Counted from the stretch's first letter, positions 53,743 through 63,497 are shown. The stretch is 64,000 nucleotides of DNA from Virgibacillus_N oceani_A (GCA_041521345.1 JBGOHB010000013.1), one strand, 5' to 3'. Notes: generated by a model from the letters alone, not told the origin. Program-made: numbers and translations.

Positions 53743-54267
53743 ATGCATAATCAAACGTCTAACATTAAAAGGTTCTTTATATGGGGTTCGATCATTTTAT
53801 TGCTTTTGCTTATTTCAGCTGCAGTGTACAGTATCTTTCTGTATCAGGATATTATGGAAAGCAAAACAGAGGGTTTTGCTGAAACCGAGACACAAATTTT
53901 GAATGCCACCTCACTTGTTGCCGTTGAAAAAATAGAGCAGTTCAATGGTGATGAATCTTATCATGTCGTATTTGGCGAAAATGATGCCAGTGAGCAAAAG
54001 ATCATTTTTTATCCACTGGAAGGGCAGGAAAAACAATTAACAGTGCTCGATGAATCCGAAATTGTATCCGAGCAGACTATTTTAAACCACTTGCAAGATG
54101 ATTGCGGCGAATGCAAATTAATAAAAGCGGTACCTGCAATTAAAGATGAAAATGAATTATGGGAAGTAACGTATATCGATGAATCAGCGCGGTATATTTT
54201 AGATTATTTATCCATTTATGATGGATCACGTTATGAACGATACCGATTTACGCAAATGTTTAATTAG
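53743..54267 (+). CDS. ypmB: YpmB-like single-pass membrane protein (DUF5590)
   Basis: 174 residues: a short cytoplasmic N-terminus, one membrane segment (about 13-33), and an extracellular domain (QEKIIFYPLEG, ALWEVTYID-like) of PepSY type. B. subtilis ypmB has the same position before aspB. ypmA, normally between dinG and ypmB, is not found. RBS weak (GTGGGATGG), ATG 53743. Function unknown. Confidence 0.8.
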   Translation: MHNQTSNIKRFFIWGSIILLLLLISAAVYSIFLYQDIMESKTEGFAETETQILNATSLVAVEKIEQFNGDESYHVVFGENDASEQKIIFYPLEGQEKQLTVLDESEIVSEQTILNHLQDDCGECKLIKAVPAIKDENELWEVTYIDESARYILDYLSIYDGSRYERYRFTQMFN

Positions 54268-54282
54268 AAAGGGGTTTATTTC

Positions 54283-55467
54283 ATGGATTTAGCAAACAGG
54301 GTAAAGACATTAACACCTTCATCAACACTGGCTATAACCGCAAAGGCTAAAGCACTGAAAGCAGAAGGTCATGACGTTATTGGACTAGGCGCCGGTGAAC
54401 CTGATTTTAATACACCGGAATATATTCTGGACGCTGCCAAAAAAGCGATGGACAGCGGGATGACAAAATATACACCTTCGGGTGGTATTCCTGCATTAAA
54501 AGAAGCTATTTGCCATAAATTTGAAGCTGATAATCATCTTAACTATAAGACCGATCAAATTATTGTTACTGCAGGAGCAAAGCATGCTTTATATACTTTA
54601 TTTCAAGTATTGTTAAATGAAGGTGATGAAGTGATTGTCCCGGCACCATACTGGGTAAGCTATCCAGAGCAGATAAAACTGGCCGGTGGAGTGCCTGTAT
54701 ATGTGGATGCGCTCGAAAAGAATGAATTTAAATTAACACCTGAAGAGCTTGAAAAAGCAATAACTGATAAAACAAAAGCAGTTATTATTAATTCCCCAAG
54801 TAATCCAACCGGGACGATGTACAAAGAGAAGGAGCTGGAGAAACTTGGACAGATTTGTTTAAAGCATAATGTTTTAATCGTCTCTGATGAGATTTATGAA
54901 AAATTAATATACTCGGGTGAAGACCATACATCGATTGCACAGATTTCCGGTGAGTTAAAAGAACAGACTGTCGTCATAAACGGTGTTTCCAAATCCCATT
55001 CCATGACAGGCTGGAGAATAGGCTATGCAGCCGGTTCAAGCAAGATTATTAAAGCAATGACAAATCTTGCTTCCCATTCGACATCCAATCCAACCTCAAT
55101 TGCACAATTCGCCGCTTTGGCAGCATATGAAGAGAAAGAAGATAATCTAAGTACAATGAAAAGCGCATTTGCCGAAAGATTGGAGTTATTATATGAGTTA
55201 CTCCTTGACATACCTCATGTAAGCTGCATAAAACCTAAAGGAGCGTTCTATCTTTTCCCTAACGTGAAAAAGGCAGCAGAGAAGAGTGGTTTTTCCAATG
55301 TGGATGAATGGGTAAGTGCACTTCTCGAGGAAGAAAAAGTTGCCCTTGTTCCAGGGTCCGGCTTCGGTTCCTCTGATAATGTCCGTTTATCATATGCCAC
55401 TTCAACAGAAGATTTAAAAAAAGCGGCAAAGCGAATCAAACGGTTCGTGATTAATCATCAAGCATAA
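54283..55467 (+). CDS. aspB: Aspartate aminotransferase
   Basis: PLP-dependent class I aminotransferase, 394 residues. GLGAGEPDFNTPEYI, PAPYWVSYPEQI, NSPSNPTGTMY, SDEIYEKLIYSG and the PLP lysine in NGVSKSHSMTGWRIGY are present. It interconverts aspartate and oxaloacetate. Followed by asnS after 14 nt, so aspartate formation and asparaginyl-tRNA synthesis share an operon. RBS AAAGGGG, ATG 54283. Confidence 0.96.
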   Translation: MDLANRVKTLTPSSTLAITAKAKALKAEGHDVIGLGAGEPDFNTPEYILDAAKKAMDSGMTKYTPSGGIPALKEAICHKFEADNHLNYKTDQIIVTAGAKHALYTLFQVLLNEGDEVIVPAPYWVSYPEQIKLAGGVPVYVDALEKNEFKLTPEELEKAITDKTKAVIINSPSNPTGTMYKEKELEKLGQICLKHNVLIVSDEIYEKLIYSGEDHTSIAQISGELKEQTVVINGVSKSHSMTGWRIGYAAGSSKIIKAMTNLASHSTSNPTSIAQFAALAAYEEKEDNLSTMKSAFAERLELLYELLLDIPHVSCIKPKGAFYLFPNVKKAAEKSGFSNVDEWVSALLEEEKVALVPGSGFGSSDNVRLSYATSTEDLKKAAKRIKRFVINHQA

Positions 55468-55481
55468 TAGGAGGACAAACT

Positions 55482-56774
55482 TTGAAACCAACAATTTCAC
55501 AGTCACAGAATTATAAAGATCAAACTGTAACGATTGGCGCATGGCTTAATAATAAAAGATCCAGCGGAAAAATAGCCTTTCTGCAATTGCGGGATGGTAC
55601 CGGGTTTATGCAGGGAGTTGTAGCAAAAAATGATGTGAGCGCAGAAACATTTCAGCTTGCCAAAAATATGAATCAGGAAACTTCCATGTATATAACGGGG
55701 AAAATTGTAGAAGATACGAGATCCCCATTCGGGTATGAAATGCAGGTAAGCGACATCGAAGTTATTCATGAAGCGGTTGATTATCCGATAACACCAAAAG
55801 AACATGGCACTGAATTTTTAATGGATCATCGACACCTCTGGCTGCGTTCAAAAAGGCAGCATGCGATTATGAAAGTACGAAATGAAATTATACGGGCAAC
55901 CTACCAATTTTTTAATGACAATGGCTATGTTAAAATTGATCCGCCTATTTTGACTGGATCGTCTGCAGAAGGAACAACAGAGTTGTTTCATACACAATAC
56001 TTTGATGAAGAAGCTTTTTTATCACAAAGTGGACAACTCTACCTTGAGGCGGCTGCCATGGCTTTTGGAAAGGTGTTTTCCTTTGGGCCGACATTCCGTG
56101 CTGAAAAGTCGAAAACAAGAAGACATTTAATTGAGTTTTGGATGATCGAACCTGAAATGGCTTTTGTGGAACATGATGAGAGCCTGGAGATTCAGGAACA
56201 ATACGTAAGCTTTGTAGTGGAAAATGTACTCAAAAACTGTAAACTGGAATTAAATGTACTGGAAAGAGATACGTCAAAACTGGAAAAAATCAAAGCACCA
56301 TTCCCGAGAATTTCATATGATGATGCCATTAAGCTATTAAAAGAAAAAGGCTTTACGGATATAGAGTGGGGTGAGGACTTTGGCGCACCACACGAAACGG
56401 CGATTGCTGAAAACTTTGATATGCCCGTTTTTATTACAAATTACCCTGCCGAAATTAAAGCTTTTTACATGAAACCAGCACCTGGCCGTTCTGATGTTGT
56501 ATTATGCGCAGACCTGATTGCACCTGAGGGCTACGGTGAAATTATTGGCGGTTCGGAGCGAATAGATGATTTGGAATTAATGGAAGAAAAATATAAACAG
56601 CATGGTTTGTCGGGAGAAGCCTACCATTGGTACTTGGAACTTAGAAAATACGGAAGTGTTCCGCATTCAGGATTCGGCTTAGGACTTGAAAGAACAGTTG
56701 CCTGGCTGTCGGGAGCAGATCATGTAAGAGAGACGATTCCTTTCCCACGTTTATTAAATCGTTTATACCCATAA
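55482..56774 (+). CDS. asnS: Asparaginyl-tRNA synthetase
   Basis: Class IIb synthetase, 430 residues. An OB-fold anticodon domain (about 1-105: GAWLNNKRSSGKIAFLQLRDGTGFMQGV) precedes the catalytic core with motif 2 (FGPTFRAEKSKTRRHLIEFWMIEPEM) and motif 3 (GFGLGLERTVAWLSG). No T-box leader is seen upstream. Start TTG 55482 after GGAGGAC. Confidence 0.96.
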   Translation: MKPTISQSQNYKDQTVTIGAWLNNKRSSGKIAFLQLRDGTGFMQGVVAKNDVSAETFQLAKNMNQETSMYITGKIVEDTRSPFGYEMQVSDIEVIHEAVDYPITPKEHGTEFLMDHRHLWLRSKRQHAIMKVRNEIIRATYQFFNDNGYVKIDPPILTGSSAEGTTELFHTQYFDEEAFLSQSGQLYLEAAAMAFGKVFSFGPTFRAEKSKTRRHLIEFWMIEPEMAFVEHDESLEIQEQYVSFVVENVLKNCKLELNVLERDTSKLEKIKAPFPRISYDDAIKLLKEKGFTDIEWGEDFGAPHETAIAENFDMPVFITNYPAEIKAFYMKPAPGRSDVVLCADLIAPEGYGEIIGGSERIDDLELMEEKYKQHGLSGEAYHWYLELRKYGSVPHSGFGLGLERTVAWLSGADHVRETIPFPRLLNRLYP

Positions 56775-56825
56775 TAAATGTAAAAAGATTTCAGGAAATA
56801 GAGCAATTTTGTTAAACAAATTGAG

Positions 56826-56890
56826 GTCTGATTCTTAATTAGCGATGATTGTTTATTCGTTATTTAAGAATCCGGCCCTTTTATTTTGCG
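56826..56890 (+). terminator. Possible terminator after asnS
   Basis: GATTCTTAA (56831-) and TTAAGAATC form the closing stem with a loop of about 25 nt, followed by CCCTTTTATTTT. The long loop makes it moderate. Confidence 0.45.
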
Positions 56891-56950
56891 GGTCATTTAC
56901 CATCCAATATGTTAATTTCATGATATAATAGCCGGGAGGTGGTTTTATCT

Positions 56951-57625
56951 ATGTCAATTGAACTTCCGCTGCAGGATATGCTTTTAAATCAGATTTCTGT
57001 TCCCGCCAGACTTCTCACATCTTATACTTCCTTAGGACTGAATGAGAAAGATGTCATGGTCATTTTGCAAATCCAGCGTTTTATGCAGGAAAAAAATGAT
57101 TTCCCTACACCATATGAATTAGCCGAATCTTTAACAGTCGATGAAACGGAGTGTGCAAATATACTCCGTAAACTGATTCAAAAGAATATACTTACGATAG
57201 AGCAGAGGGAAAACGAAGAACGTAAAATCAGTGAAGCCTATAGCATGGCCCCGCTGCTTAAAAAATTATATACAGACAAGCCAGCAAAGGAAAACGTGGA
57301 AGGTACCATTTTTATTTTATTTGAACAGGAATTCGGAAGACCGTTATCACCATTTGAAATTGAAACGATCAATGCCTGGCTTGATGAGGATAAATTAGCT
57401 CCTTCATTGATAAAAGCAGGATTGAGGGAATCTGTTCTTATGGGGAAATTGAATTTTAAATACATTGACCGAATTTTACGCGACTGGAAGAAAAAAGGAA
57501 TTCAATCAGTGAATGATGCCCGGAATGAGAGTAAAAAATTTCACTCAGCACAAAAAAGTACACAGCAGTATGCAGCGAAAAGAGATACTTCTTTTTATTA
57601 CAACTGGTTAGAAGGAGAAGACTAG
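56951..57625 (+). CDS. dnaD: DNA replication initiation protein DnaD
   Basis: Primosomal protein acting with DnaA, DnaB and DnaI in helicase loading; 224 residues. N-terminal winged helix (NEKDVMVILQIQRF) and C-terminal DnaD domain (FEQEFGRPLSPFEIETINAWLDED, KYIDRILRDWKKKGI) ending in FYYNWLEG. GGGAGG lies 11 nt before ATG 56951; the GTG at 56939 is too close. nth follows after 4 nt. Confidence 0.94.
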   Translation: MSIELPLQDMLLNQISVPARLLTSYTSLGLNEKDVMVILQIQRFMQEKNDFPTPYELAESLTVDETECANILRKLIQKNILTIEQRENEERKISEAYSMAPLLKKLYTDKPAKENVEGTIFILFEQEFGRPLSPFEIETINAWLDEDKLAPSLIKAGLRESVLMGKLNFKYIDRILRDWKKKGIQSVNDARNESKKFHSAQKSTQQYAAKRDTSFYYNWLEGED

Positions 57626-57629
57626 CGTT

Positions 57630-58286
57630 ATGTTGACAAAAGCACAGATCAGGTTTTGCCTGGATGAAATGGAAAAAATGTTTCCCGATGCGAAGTGTGA
57701 ATTGAATCATAATAGTCCTTTTGAATTAGTCATTGCTGTACTTCTTTCCGCACAATGCACCGACGTACTGGTTAATAAAGTAACTGCGGATTTATTTAAG
57801 AAATATAAGACCCCGGAGGACTTTTTAGCGGTTTCTTTGAAAGAAGTAGAGCAGGACATTAAGTCTATCGGTCTGTACCGGAATAAGGCGAAAAATATCC
57901 GAAAACTATCTCAGATGCTAATTGATGACTACGGGGGAGAAGTGCCGGAATCTAAAACAGAATTGATGAAATTGGCCGGAGTGGGGCGGAAGACTGCAAA
58001 CGTAGTAGCTTCTGTCGCGTTTGATGAACCAGCAATTGCCGTAGACACGCATGTAGAGCGTGTTTCCAAGCGTCTGGCTTTCTGCAGATGGAAGGATTCC
58101 GTGCTGGAAGTAGAAGAGACGCTGATGAGAAAAGTTCCTAAAGAAGAATGGAGCGATACGCATCATCGGATGATTTTTTTTGGCAGATATCATTGTAAAG
58201 CGAGAAACCCAAATTGTCCGGAATGTCCACTGCTTGAAGTATGCAGGGAAGGGAAGAAGCGAATGAAAAAGGTAGAGCTATCATAA
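57630..58286 (+). CDS. nth: Endonuclease III
   Basis: Base-excision DNA glycosylase/AP lyase for oxidised pyrimidines; 218 residues. LLSAQCTDVLVNKVT, the helix-hairpin-helix LAGVGRKTANVV, the catalytic Lys119-type region and Asp in VDTHVERVS, and the [4Fe-4S] ligands CKARNPNCPECPLLEVC. B. subtilis ypoC, normally next, is absent: ponA follows convergently across a terminator. Confidence 0.96.
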   Translation: MLTKAQIRFCLDEMEKMFPDAKCELNHNSPFELVIAVLLSAQCTDVLVNKVTADLFKKYKTPEDFLAVSLKEVEQDIKSIGLYRNKAKNIRKLSQMLIDDYGGEVPESKTELMKLAGVGRKTANVVASVAFDEPAIAVDTHVERVSKRLAFCRWKDSVLEVEETLMRKVPKEEWSDTHHRMIFFGRYHCKARNPNCPECPLLEVCREGKKRMKKVELS

Positions 58287-58298
58287 TTGCTATCTTTA

Positions 58299-58342
58299 AT
58301 GCAAAAAAAGAGGTAAACTCCGTTTGAAGTTTACCTCTTTTT
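58299..58342. terminator. Bidirectional terminator between nth and ponA
   Basis: AGAGGTAAACT and AGTTTACCTCT form a perfect 11-bp stem with A-run before and T-run after. Confidence 0.93.
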
Positions 58343-58350
58343 TTTATTGT

Positions 58351-61083
58351 TTAACCGTCCCCGTCTTCATCATCTTCACCCTGCTCTTCATCTTCCTCAT
58401 CTTCTTCGTCTTCTTCGTCTTCTTCTTCACTCGCCGGAACAGAAACTGATGTGCTTTGTGGATCGCCCCTCACACCATCATTTGCACCATTTTGGCCGAT
58501 TGGCGTAACAATTATCGCATAATCCTGTCCAGGTGTGGCTCCGCTTATTTCAATTCCAGTTGATTCTACAGTCTGTGTTTGACCGTTTACTTCTACCTCA
58601 AAAGTAGCAGGAGGACCATTATAGCTCCAAGTGACATCAATAATGGCATTCCCTTCATCATACTGAGCATTCAAGTTACTAACAGGAGGGATATTCTCGC
58701 CATTGTTGTCCTCCTCATTCTCTTCTTCGTTTTCTTCCTCTTCCACTTCATCTTCATCTTCATCTTCGTCTTCCCCAGGGACCCGGATGCTCGTTGTTCT
58801 AGGCTCGCTTTCCATATCATTGTCATTGCTTACGGCAACCACTTGAATTTCATAATCGGCGTCTGGTTCGACTTCGGAAATTTCTATACTTGTATCTTCG
58901 GTTGAAGAGAGGCTCTGCATTTGTCCGTCATCTATACTATAGCTGACATCAAAGGATACATCTTCATCACCGTCATACTCCCACTGCACTTCAATGGAAT
59001 TGGAATCTTCATCGTAGGCAGCTGATAGACCGCTAACCGGGTCTAATTCATCAAATCTTTCTGACGTACTTGATGGCTCAGTTCCTTGTACAAACAGCTC
59101 TGTCACAATTTCTGATGATGGAGTATGATCACTTGGAAGCGCAGCAGGGTTTGAGCCTCTTTCCACTTCTGCTTCCACAACCGAATCTGGTCTCGTGAAA
59201 TCAGGGGTATCAATTCCCGCTGATATTTCTTCCATCGTATTTTTAAATAAAGCATGTGGTACCTGTGTATGACCGCTTGGGATCGGTGCGCGGTCTGCAT
59301 ATCCGCCGGTCCACGCAGAAATGGTGTAATTGGTCGAATAGCCTACAAACCAGGAATCGGGACTGCCGTCTTCTTCCGGATGACTGGTGGTGCCGGTTTT
59401 CCCTGCAACCGGTACACCAGGAACGTTTGCATTTGTTCCGGTACCTTCAGTCACAACCGTTTTTAGCATGTCTGTAATCATATAGGCCGTATAATCGGAC
59501 ATGACAGCTTCCGGCTCCGGTGAGAGTTCCACCGTTCTGCCATCCGGAAATTCCACTTTTGTTACTGCATATGGCTCATTATAAATACCTTCATTGGCAA
59601 ATGCCCGGTAAGCTCCTGCCGTTTGGAGCGGAGTAGCATTTGTATCAGTTCCTCCAATGGCGTCACGTACATCCATATAATCTTCATGGAAATTAATTCC
59701 CAGACTCTCAGCAAATGGTTTTGCATGCTCTCGTCCCACTTCTTCCATTACTTTAACAGCAGGAACGTTTAATGATTGATTTAATGCATGTCTGGCAGTC
59801 ATCCAGCCCCCGTAGGAACGGTTCCAGTTTCTGATTGGGCTGGTTCCTTCTACCTCATACGGCTGATCATCATTTAACTGATGATACGTAGATATTTGAT
59901 TATGCTCAATCGCAGGTCCATAAGCGGTGATCGGTTTAAAAACGGAACCGGGCTGCTGGCCGCCTTGAATAGCGACATTATATTCATCACCCTGCTGATT
60001 TCTTTTTCCGCCTACAGCGCGAATAGCGCCATTTGTCGTATCCAGCACTACCATTCCGGCATTCATTTCATCGTCAGGAAATGGGATTGGATTTTCTTCA
60101 TTGTCTGAAAGAAGAAATTCCACATGCTCCTGGACCTCTGTGTCGAGGGTAGTATATATTTTTAAGCCATCCGTATAAATATCTGCCCCGTCCACTTTGC
60201 TTTCCACTTCTCTTTGTACTTGTTGAATGAAACCTGGGTATGGTGTTGAATCTGTCGTTGAATCGGATAGCAGGGAGGGGATGTCAACTTCCCTTGCTTC
60301 ATCAGCTTCTTCTTCCGAAATTTTTTCATGACGCACCATCAAATTTAATACGGTATTCATTCTTTCTTCTGTTAATTCAGGATTATTATATGGATTATAA
60401 GCTGATGGCCGCTGTGGCAATCCAGCTAAAATAGCAGCTTCAGGCAGGGTTAAATCATGCAAATCATCTTTACCAAAATAGGTTTGCGCTGCTGTTGCTA
60501 CGCCATATGCATGATTTCCAAAAAATATTTTATTTAAATACATCTCCAAAATTTCTTCCTTGGTATATTGGCGCTCTAGCTGAAGTGCCAGCCATTGTTC
60601 CTGTACTTTTATGCTTAATTTCTGATCGGGTGACAAAAATGCATTCTCAACAACCTGCTGTGTAATGGTACTAGCCCCTTCAGCACCAAAGCCACGGCTG
60701 ATGTTAGCGAGCACGGCACCGCCAATTCGCCTTATATCTATCCCCGGATGGTCAAAAAAACGTGCGTCTTCCGTGGCAATAACTGCATCAATAAGCACCT
60801 CCGGCAGATCTTCATAAGATATTTCTGTTCGATCTTCCTCTCCCGCTAGCGTTGTCACTACTTCGTCATTTTGATCCAGCACTACAGATGAAAGTGGATC
60901 CGTTAATTGGGCTGCATCCAAATCAGGAGCGGTAGCAATCCAATAAGTACCAACTGCCCCGGCTGCTAGACCAGAAAATAAAAACACAAGCAGCACAGCT
61001 AACACTATTTTTTTCCATAATGGTTTCTTTTTCGATTTTTTTTGATGTCTTCTCCCTGTACGAGTTTGGCTGTTATCTGCCAT
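58351..61083 (-). CDS. ponA: Penicillin-binding protein 1 (class A, PonA)
   Basis: Bifunctional peptidoglycan synthase of 910 residues. A basic cytoplasmic tail and membrane anchor (about 25-48) lead to a glycosyltransferase domain (Glu105 in TEDARFFDHPG, STITQQVVEN) and a transpeptidase domain (Ser380 in SVFK, SLN at 437-439, KTG at 562-564). Two FN3-like domains (about 682-768 and 797-884) follow, each followed by a strongly acidic Glu/Asp stretch (770-793 and 886-910). B. subtilis PBP1 has a similar length, with less acidic spacers as I recall. Pairs with recU, as in B. subtilis. Confidence 0.95.
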   Translation of the reverse strand: MADNSQTRTGRRHQKKSKKKPLWKKIVLAVLLVFLFSGLAAGAVGTYWIATAPDLDAAQLTDPLSSVVLDQNDEVVTTLAGEEDRTEISYEDLPEVLIDAVIATEDARFFDHPGIDIRRIGGAVLANISRGFGAEGASTITQQVVENAFLSPDQKLSIKVQEQWLALQLERQYTKEEILEMYLNKIFFGNHAYGVATAAQTYFGKDDLHDLTLPEAAILAGLPQRPSAYNPYNNPELTEERMNTVLNLMVRHEKISEEEADEAREVDIPSLLSDSTTDSTPYPGFIQQVQREVESKVDGADIYTDGLKIYTTLDTEVQEHVEFLLSDNEENPIPFPDDEMNAGMVVLDTTNGAIRAVGGKRNQQGDEYNVAIQGGQQPGSVFKPITAYGPAIEHNQISTYHQLNDDQPYEVEGTSPIRNWNRSYGGWMTARHALNQSLNVPAVKVMEEVGREHAKPFAESLGINFHEDYMDVRDAIGGTDTNATPLQTAGAYRAFANEGIYNEPYAVTKVEFPDGRTVELSPEPEAVMSDYTAYMITDMLKTVVTEGTGTNANVPGVPVAGKTGTTSHPEEDGSPDSWFVGYSTNYTISAWTGGYADRAPIPSGHTQVPHALFKNTMEEISAGIDTPDFTRPDSVVEAEVERGSNPAALPSDHTPSSEIVTELFVQGTEPSSTSERFDELDPVSGLSAAYDEDSNSIEVQWEYDGDEDVSFDVSYSIDDGQMQSLSSTEDTSIEISEVEPDADYEIQVVAVSNDNDMESEPRTTSIRVPGEDEDEDEDEVEEEENEEENEEDNNGENIPPVSNLNAQYDEGNAIIDVTWSYNGPPATFEVEVNGQTQTVESTGIEISGATPGQDYAIIVTPIGQNGANDGVRGDPQSTSVSVPASEEEDEEDEEDEEDEEQGEDDEDGDG

Positions 61084-61106
61084 ATCTCCATACCTCCGTC
61101 TCTATT

Positions 61107-61130
61107 AAAAAACTTGGTTGATCGCCAAGC
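61107..61130 (-). terminator. Weak terminator or attenuator between recU and ponA
   Basis: On the minus strand CTTGG and CCAAG (61129-61113) form a short hairpin followed by six T. A second perfect inverted repeat (10-bp arms AACGAAAAAT / ATTTTTCGTT, 61138-61159) lies just before it. Confidence 0.45.
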
Positions 61131-61205
61131 CTTAGACAACGAAAAATTCATTTTTCGTTTATGCTTTTACATCAATTTTGATGCATATATACAGATTGAA
61201 AATTT

Positions 61206-61802
61206 TTATACTGAACAGTAAAGCTTATCTACTATCGCTAAATAATCAACTCTTGCCTGATAATGAAAGGGGATTAAATATCCTTCCGTTTTCATTTGCT
61301 GGTAAGAGATGGATTTCTTCCCGCCATTTAATTTGTCGTTCCAGAACAATAAAAGTTTCTCAAAAGGCAAATAATACGTTTCATTATATACCCTGAACCG
61401 GATAATTAAAAAACAAATGCCTCCATGATGAACAACTGATTTCATGTGTTCAATTTGGTGATCATGGATATTAGCTAAAGGAAACAACGTTTTATTTTTT
61501 GTTTCCTTGGCTTCAAAATCGATATGTTTTTGCTTGTAAACTCCGTTATAATCAGTCGTAGATGCTTGTTTAAAATAAGCTTCGGTGATGACCGCAGCAC
61601 TTCTTTTCGGATAATTTACGTTCACGACTTGAACAGGGGTCGGCTGTTTATGAATAACTGCTTTATTTGCTTCCAAATAATATTGGTTGGTTGTATTAAT
61701 ATCTTCCTCCAGCGTCATCCCGCGATTACCGTACATTTTGTTTCCCAGTACGTTCGAAGCTCTGTTTGTTTGTACATTGTTGTTTCCATTAGGATAATTC
61801 AT
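61206..61802 (-). CDS. recU: Holliday junction resolvase RecU
   Basis: 198 residues. Resolves recombination intermediates with RuvAB. Conserved: NRGMTLEEDINTTNQYYL, PTPVQVVNVNYPKR, the catalytic TTDYNGVYK and IDFEAKETKNKT, then HDHQIEHM. AGGAGG precedes ATG 61802. The recU-ponA pair is conserved in Bacillota. Confidence 0.96.
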   Translation of the reverse strand: MNYPNGNNNVQTNRASNVLGNKMYGNRGMTLEEDINTTNQYYLEANKAVIHKQPTPVQVVNVNYPKRSAAVITEAYFKQASTTDYNGVYKQKHIDFEAKETKNKTLFPLANIHDHQIEHMKSVVHHGGICFLIIRFRVYNETYYLPFEKLLLFWNDKLNGGKKSISYQQMKTEGYLIPFHYQARVDYLAIVDKLYCSV

Positions 61803-61918
61803 CCACTATCCTCCTAGGACTATACTGCATCATCTTTAAAAAATGAGTAATTATTAAACAGTATAAAATATGAATAATTACAGATAGTTAAACACAGAAT
61901 AAGAAAGCAGGGTTATCT

Positions 61919-62869
61919 ATGAATAACAATCAAAAGGATTATACCTTATTCCATTATATAATAAAAGAGGTAAAAAAACATAATGTTGACAATATCAGCC
62001 GTACAAATGCCTACTTGCAGTTTTATTTACAGCATCCTGAGATAGGGTGGGCATTGGCAGCCAGTTTGGTATCAAGAAACGCAGGCTGGAATATGACGGA
62101 CTTATATTTATCCCCGTTCCAGCGTATGTTCAGTAAAAAAGAACTTCTTCACCTCTTTATGACATATGAACGGGCCAATTGGCTTATATTTTCCGATGCC
62201 TATCCGCAACTACTTATTTATAAGCAAGCTAAATCCGCGAATAAACCTTTATTCCATCTCTTGAAGTATTTTTACGTCTCTGAATTTATGATAAATGAAT
62301 GGTTTCATTTCTGGAACTTTCATGATTATGACAGGCTAATCAGATCACTGATTATAAATGAACAAAATGTGATTCATTCCCCGGTGATAAATCACTCCTA
62401 TTTCCAGTATCACGTATTTCATAAATTGCCATACCTGTTACAAAATATATTCTGGATGAATGCTGTTTTACTGCCAACTAAAAATGGCTTATACGGAGCA
62501 TACGTACATGGCTTTACCAGTCTGACAAACCGGATTACTTTAGGTAAGCGGATTGCGACGACTATATTTCATCCTCATATTCATGAACAAGTCCTGGATT
62601 TTATGTTAACACATGAACATACAGGGTCGAGAAAAGATTATGAACGTTTTTTAAATTTTTCTTTTCCTGAAGCCCCCATGCTGCGCTTGATTTATCCAGT
62701 AATTACACATGAAGATCATATACGCAACGATTGGATGAAACAAAGAAAGGTAAAAAGAAAGTGGTATAATAGTGTACACACAATGGGTAACATAAAAGTT
62801 GCCAATGAATTTTACCAGAAAAGAAATATATTATTTGCTTATTATCATATTAAAAATGCTGTAACTTAG
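61919..62869 (+). CDS. yppC: DUF2515 protein YppC
   Basis: 316 residues, rich in aromatic residues and histidine, with no signal peptide. SRTNAYLQFYLQHPEIGWALAASLVSRNAGWNMTDL is the family N-terminal signature. It is divergent from recU as in B. subtilis, where yppC stands here. No function is known. ATG 61919 follows AGCAGGG, a modest site. Confidence 0.82.
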   Translation: MNNNQKDYTLFHYIIKEVKKHNVDNISRTNAYLQFYLQHPEIGWALAASLVSRNAGWNMTDLYLSPFQRMFSKKELLHLFMTYERANWLIFSDAYPQLLIYKQAKSANKPLFHLLKYFYVSEFMINEWFHFWNFHDYDRLIRSLIINEQNVIHSPVINHSYFQYHVFHKLPYLLQNIFWMNAVLLPTKNGLYGAYVHGFTSLTNRITLGKRIATTIFHPHIHEQVLDFMLTHEHTGSRKDYERFLNFSFPEAPMLRLIYPVITHEDHIRNDWMKQRKVKRKWYNSVHTMGNIKVANEFYQKRNILFAYYHIKNAVT

Positions 62870-62901
62870 GAAAGGATTCGTAATGAATCCTTTCCTTTCT
62901 T
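62868..62901. terminator. Terminator between yppC and sspM
   Basis: AGGAAAGGATTC and GAATCCTTTCCT form a perfect stem with a GTAAT-type loop. T-rich on both strands; it overlaps the sspM stop. Confidence 0.8.
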
Positions 62902-63004
62902 ATGTCGAAGGCCTGTTTGGACCATCCAGTTTTTTATCACCTTTTTTTAATGACTTGGAACGGAGACTATCCGTCTTTTTACTTCTATTTTTATTTTCCT
63001 TCAC
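62900..63004 (-). CDS. sspM: Acid-soluble spore protein M
   Basis: A 34-residue, Lys/Ser-rich protein ending in KKLDGPNRPST. B. subtilis SspM is also 34 residues and, as I recall it, ends in KKLGGPNRPST. GTG 63004 is preceded on the minus strand by GAAGGGAGG at 7 nt. SspM is one of the minor spore-core proteins made in the forespore. A possible forespore promoter (TGTACA, 16 nt, CATGTAG) lies just upstream but is a weak match. The position next to yppC also agrees. The stretch 63005-63194 holds nothing else I can support. Confidence 0.85.
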   Translation of the reverse strand: MKENKNRSKKTDSLRSKSLKKGDKKLDGPNRPST

Positions 63005-63194
63005 GTAAATGCCTCCCTTCAATATGCTACATGGCGGGGCTAAACAGCCTGTACACTCATTAAATGTAAAAGAAATAAAAAGCGTAATTACACTTCTTTT
63101 GTAACCTTTCTTCTAGTTTTGTCGAACATAAAGGATACCATGCATTGATATCGAATATTATTAGCAAAGAATTATTAGTGAAAGGGTGAATTAC

Positions 63195-63410
63195 ATGGCT
63201 TTGGCAGAAAAAAAATATTCATATGGCAGCAGCGGCTTGGAAAAGAGAGCAGCAGAAGCCTCATTACAACAATTACTGGATCAAATTCGTATTATGGATC
63301 AAAAGCTGACAATGAAGATAGACAGTGAAATTTGGAATAAGTATCAGGACCAGCAAAATAAAATCTATTATACAAAGACGATAATAGATAGAACAAATAC
63401 AGGGAAATAA
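63195..63410 (+). CDS. Small hypothetical protein, YppD position
   Basis: 71 residues, hydrophilic and helical, starting MALAEKKYSYGSSGLEKRAA. I do not recognise a family; by position it may correspond to B. subtilis yppD. AAAGGGTGA supports ATG 63195 rather than GTG 63186. Confidence 0.55.
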   Translation: MALAEKKYSYGSSGLEKRAAEASLQQLLDQIRIMDQKLTMKIDSEIWNKYQDQQNKIYYTKTIIDRTNTGK

Positions 63411-63497
63411 TCCAGCTGAAATGTTTTTATAGATGCTAAATTTACCGAAAACTGATAAAGTAAAAGGGAGCATGCATCATAAAAGGCGGTTGTTATT

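Noticed and set aside
53500..54283. A T-box leader for the aspB-asnS operon
   Set aside because: No AGGGTGGNACCGCG-type T-box sequence is present upstream of ypmB, aspB or asnS.
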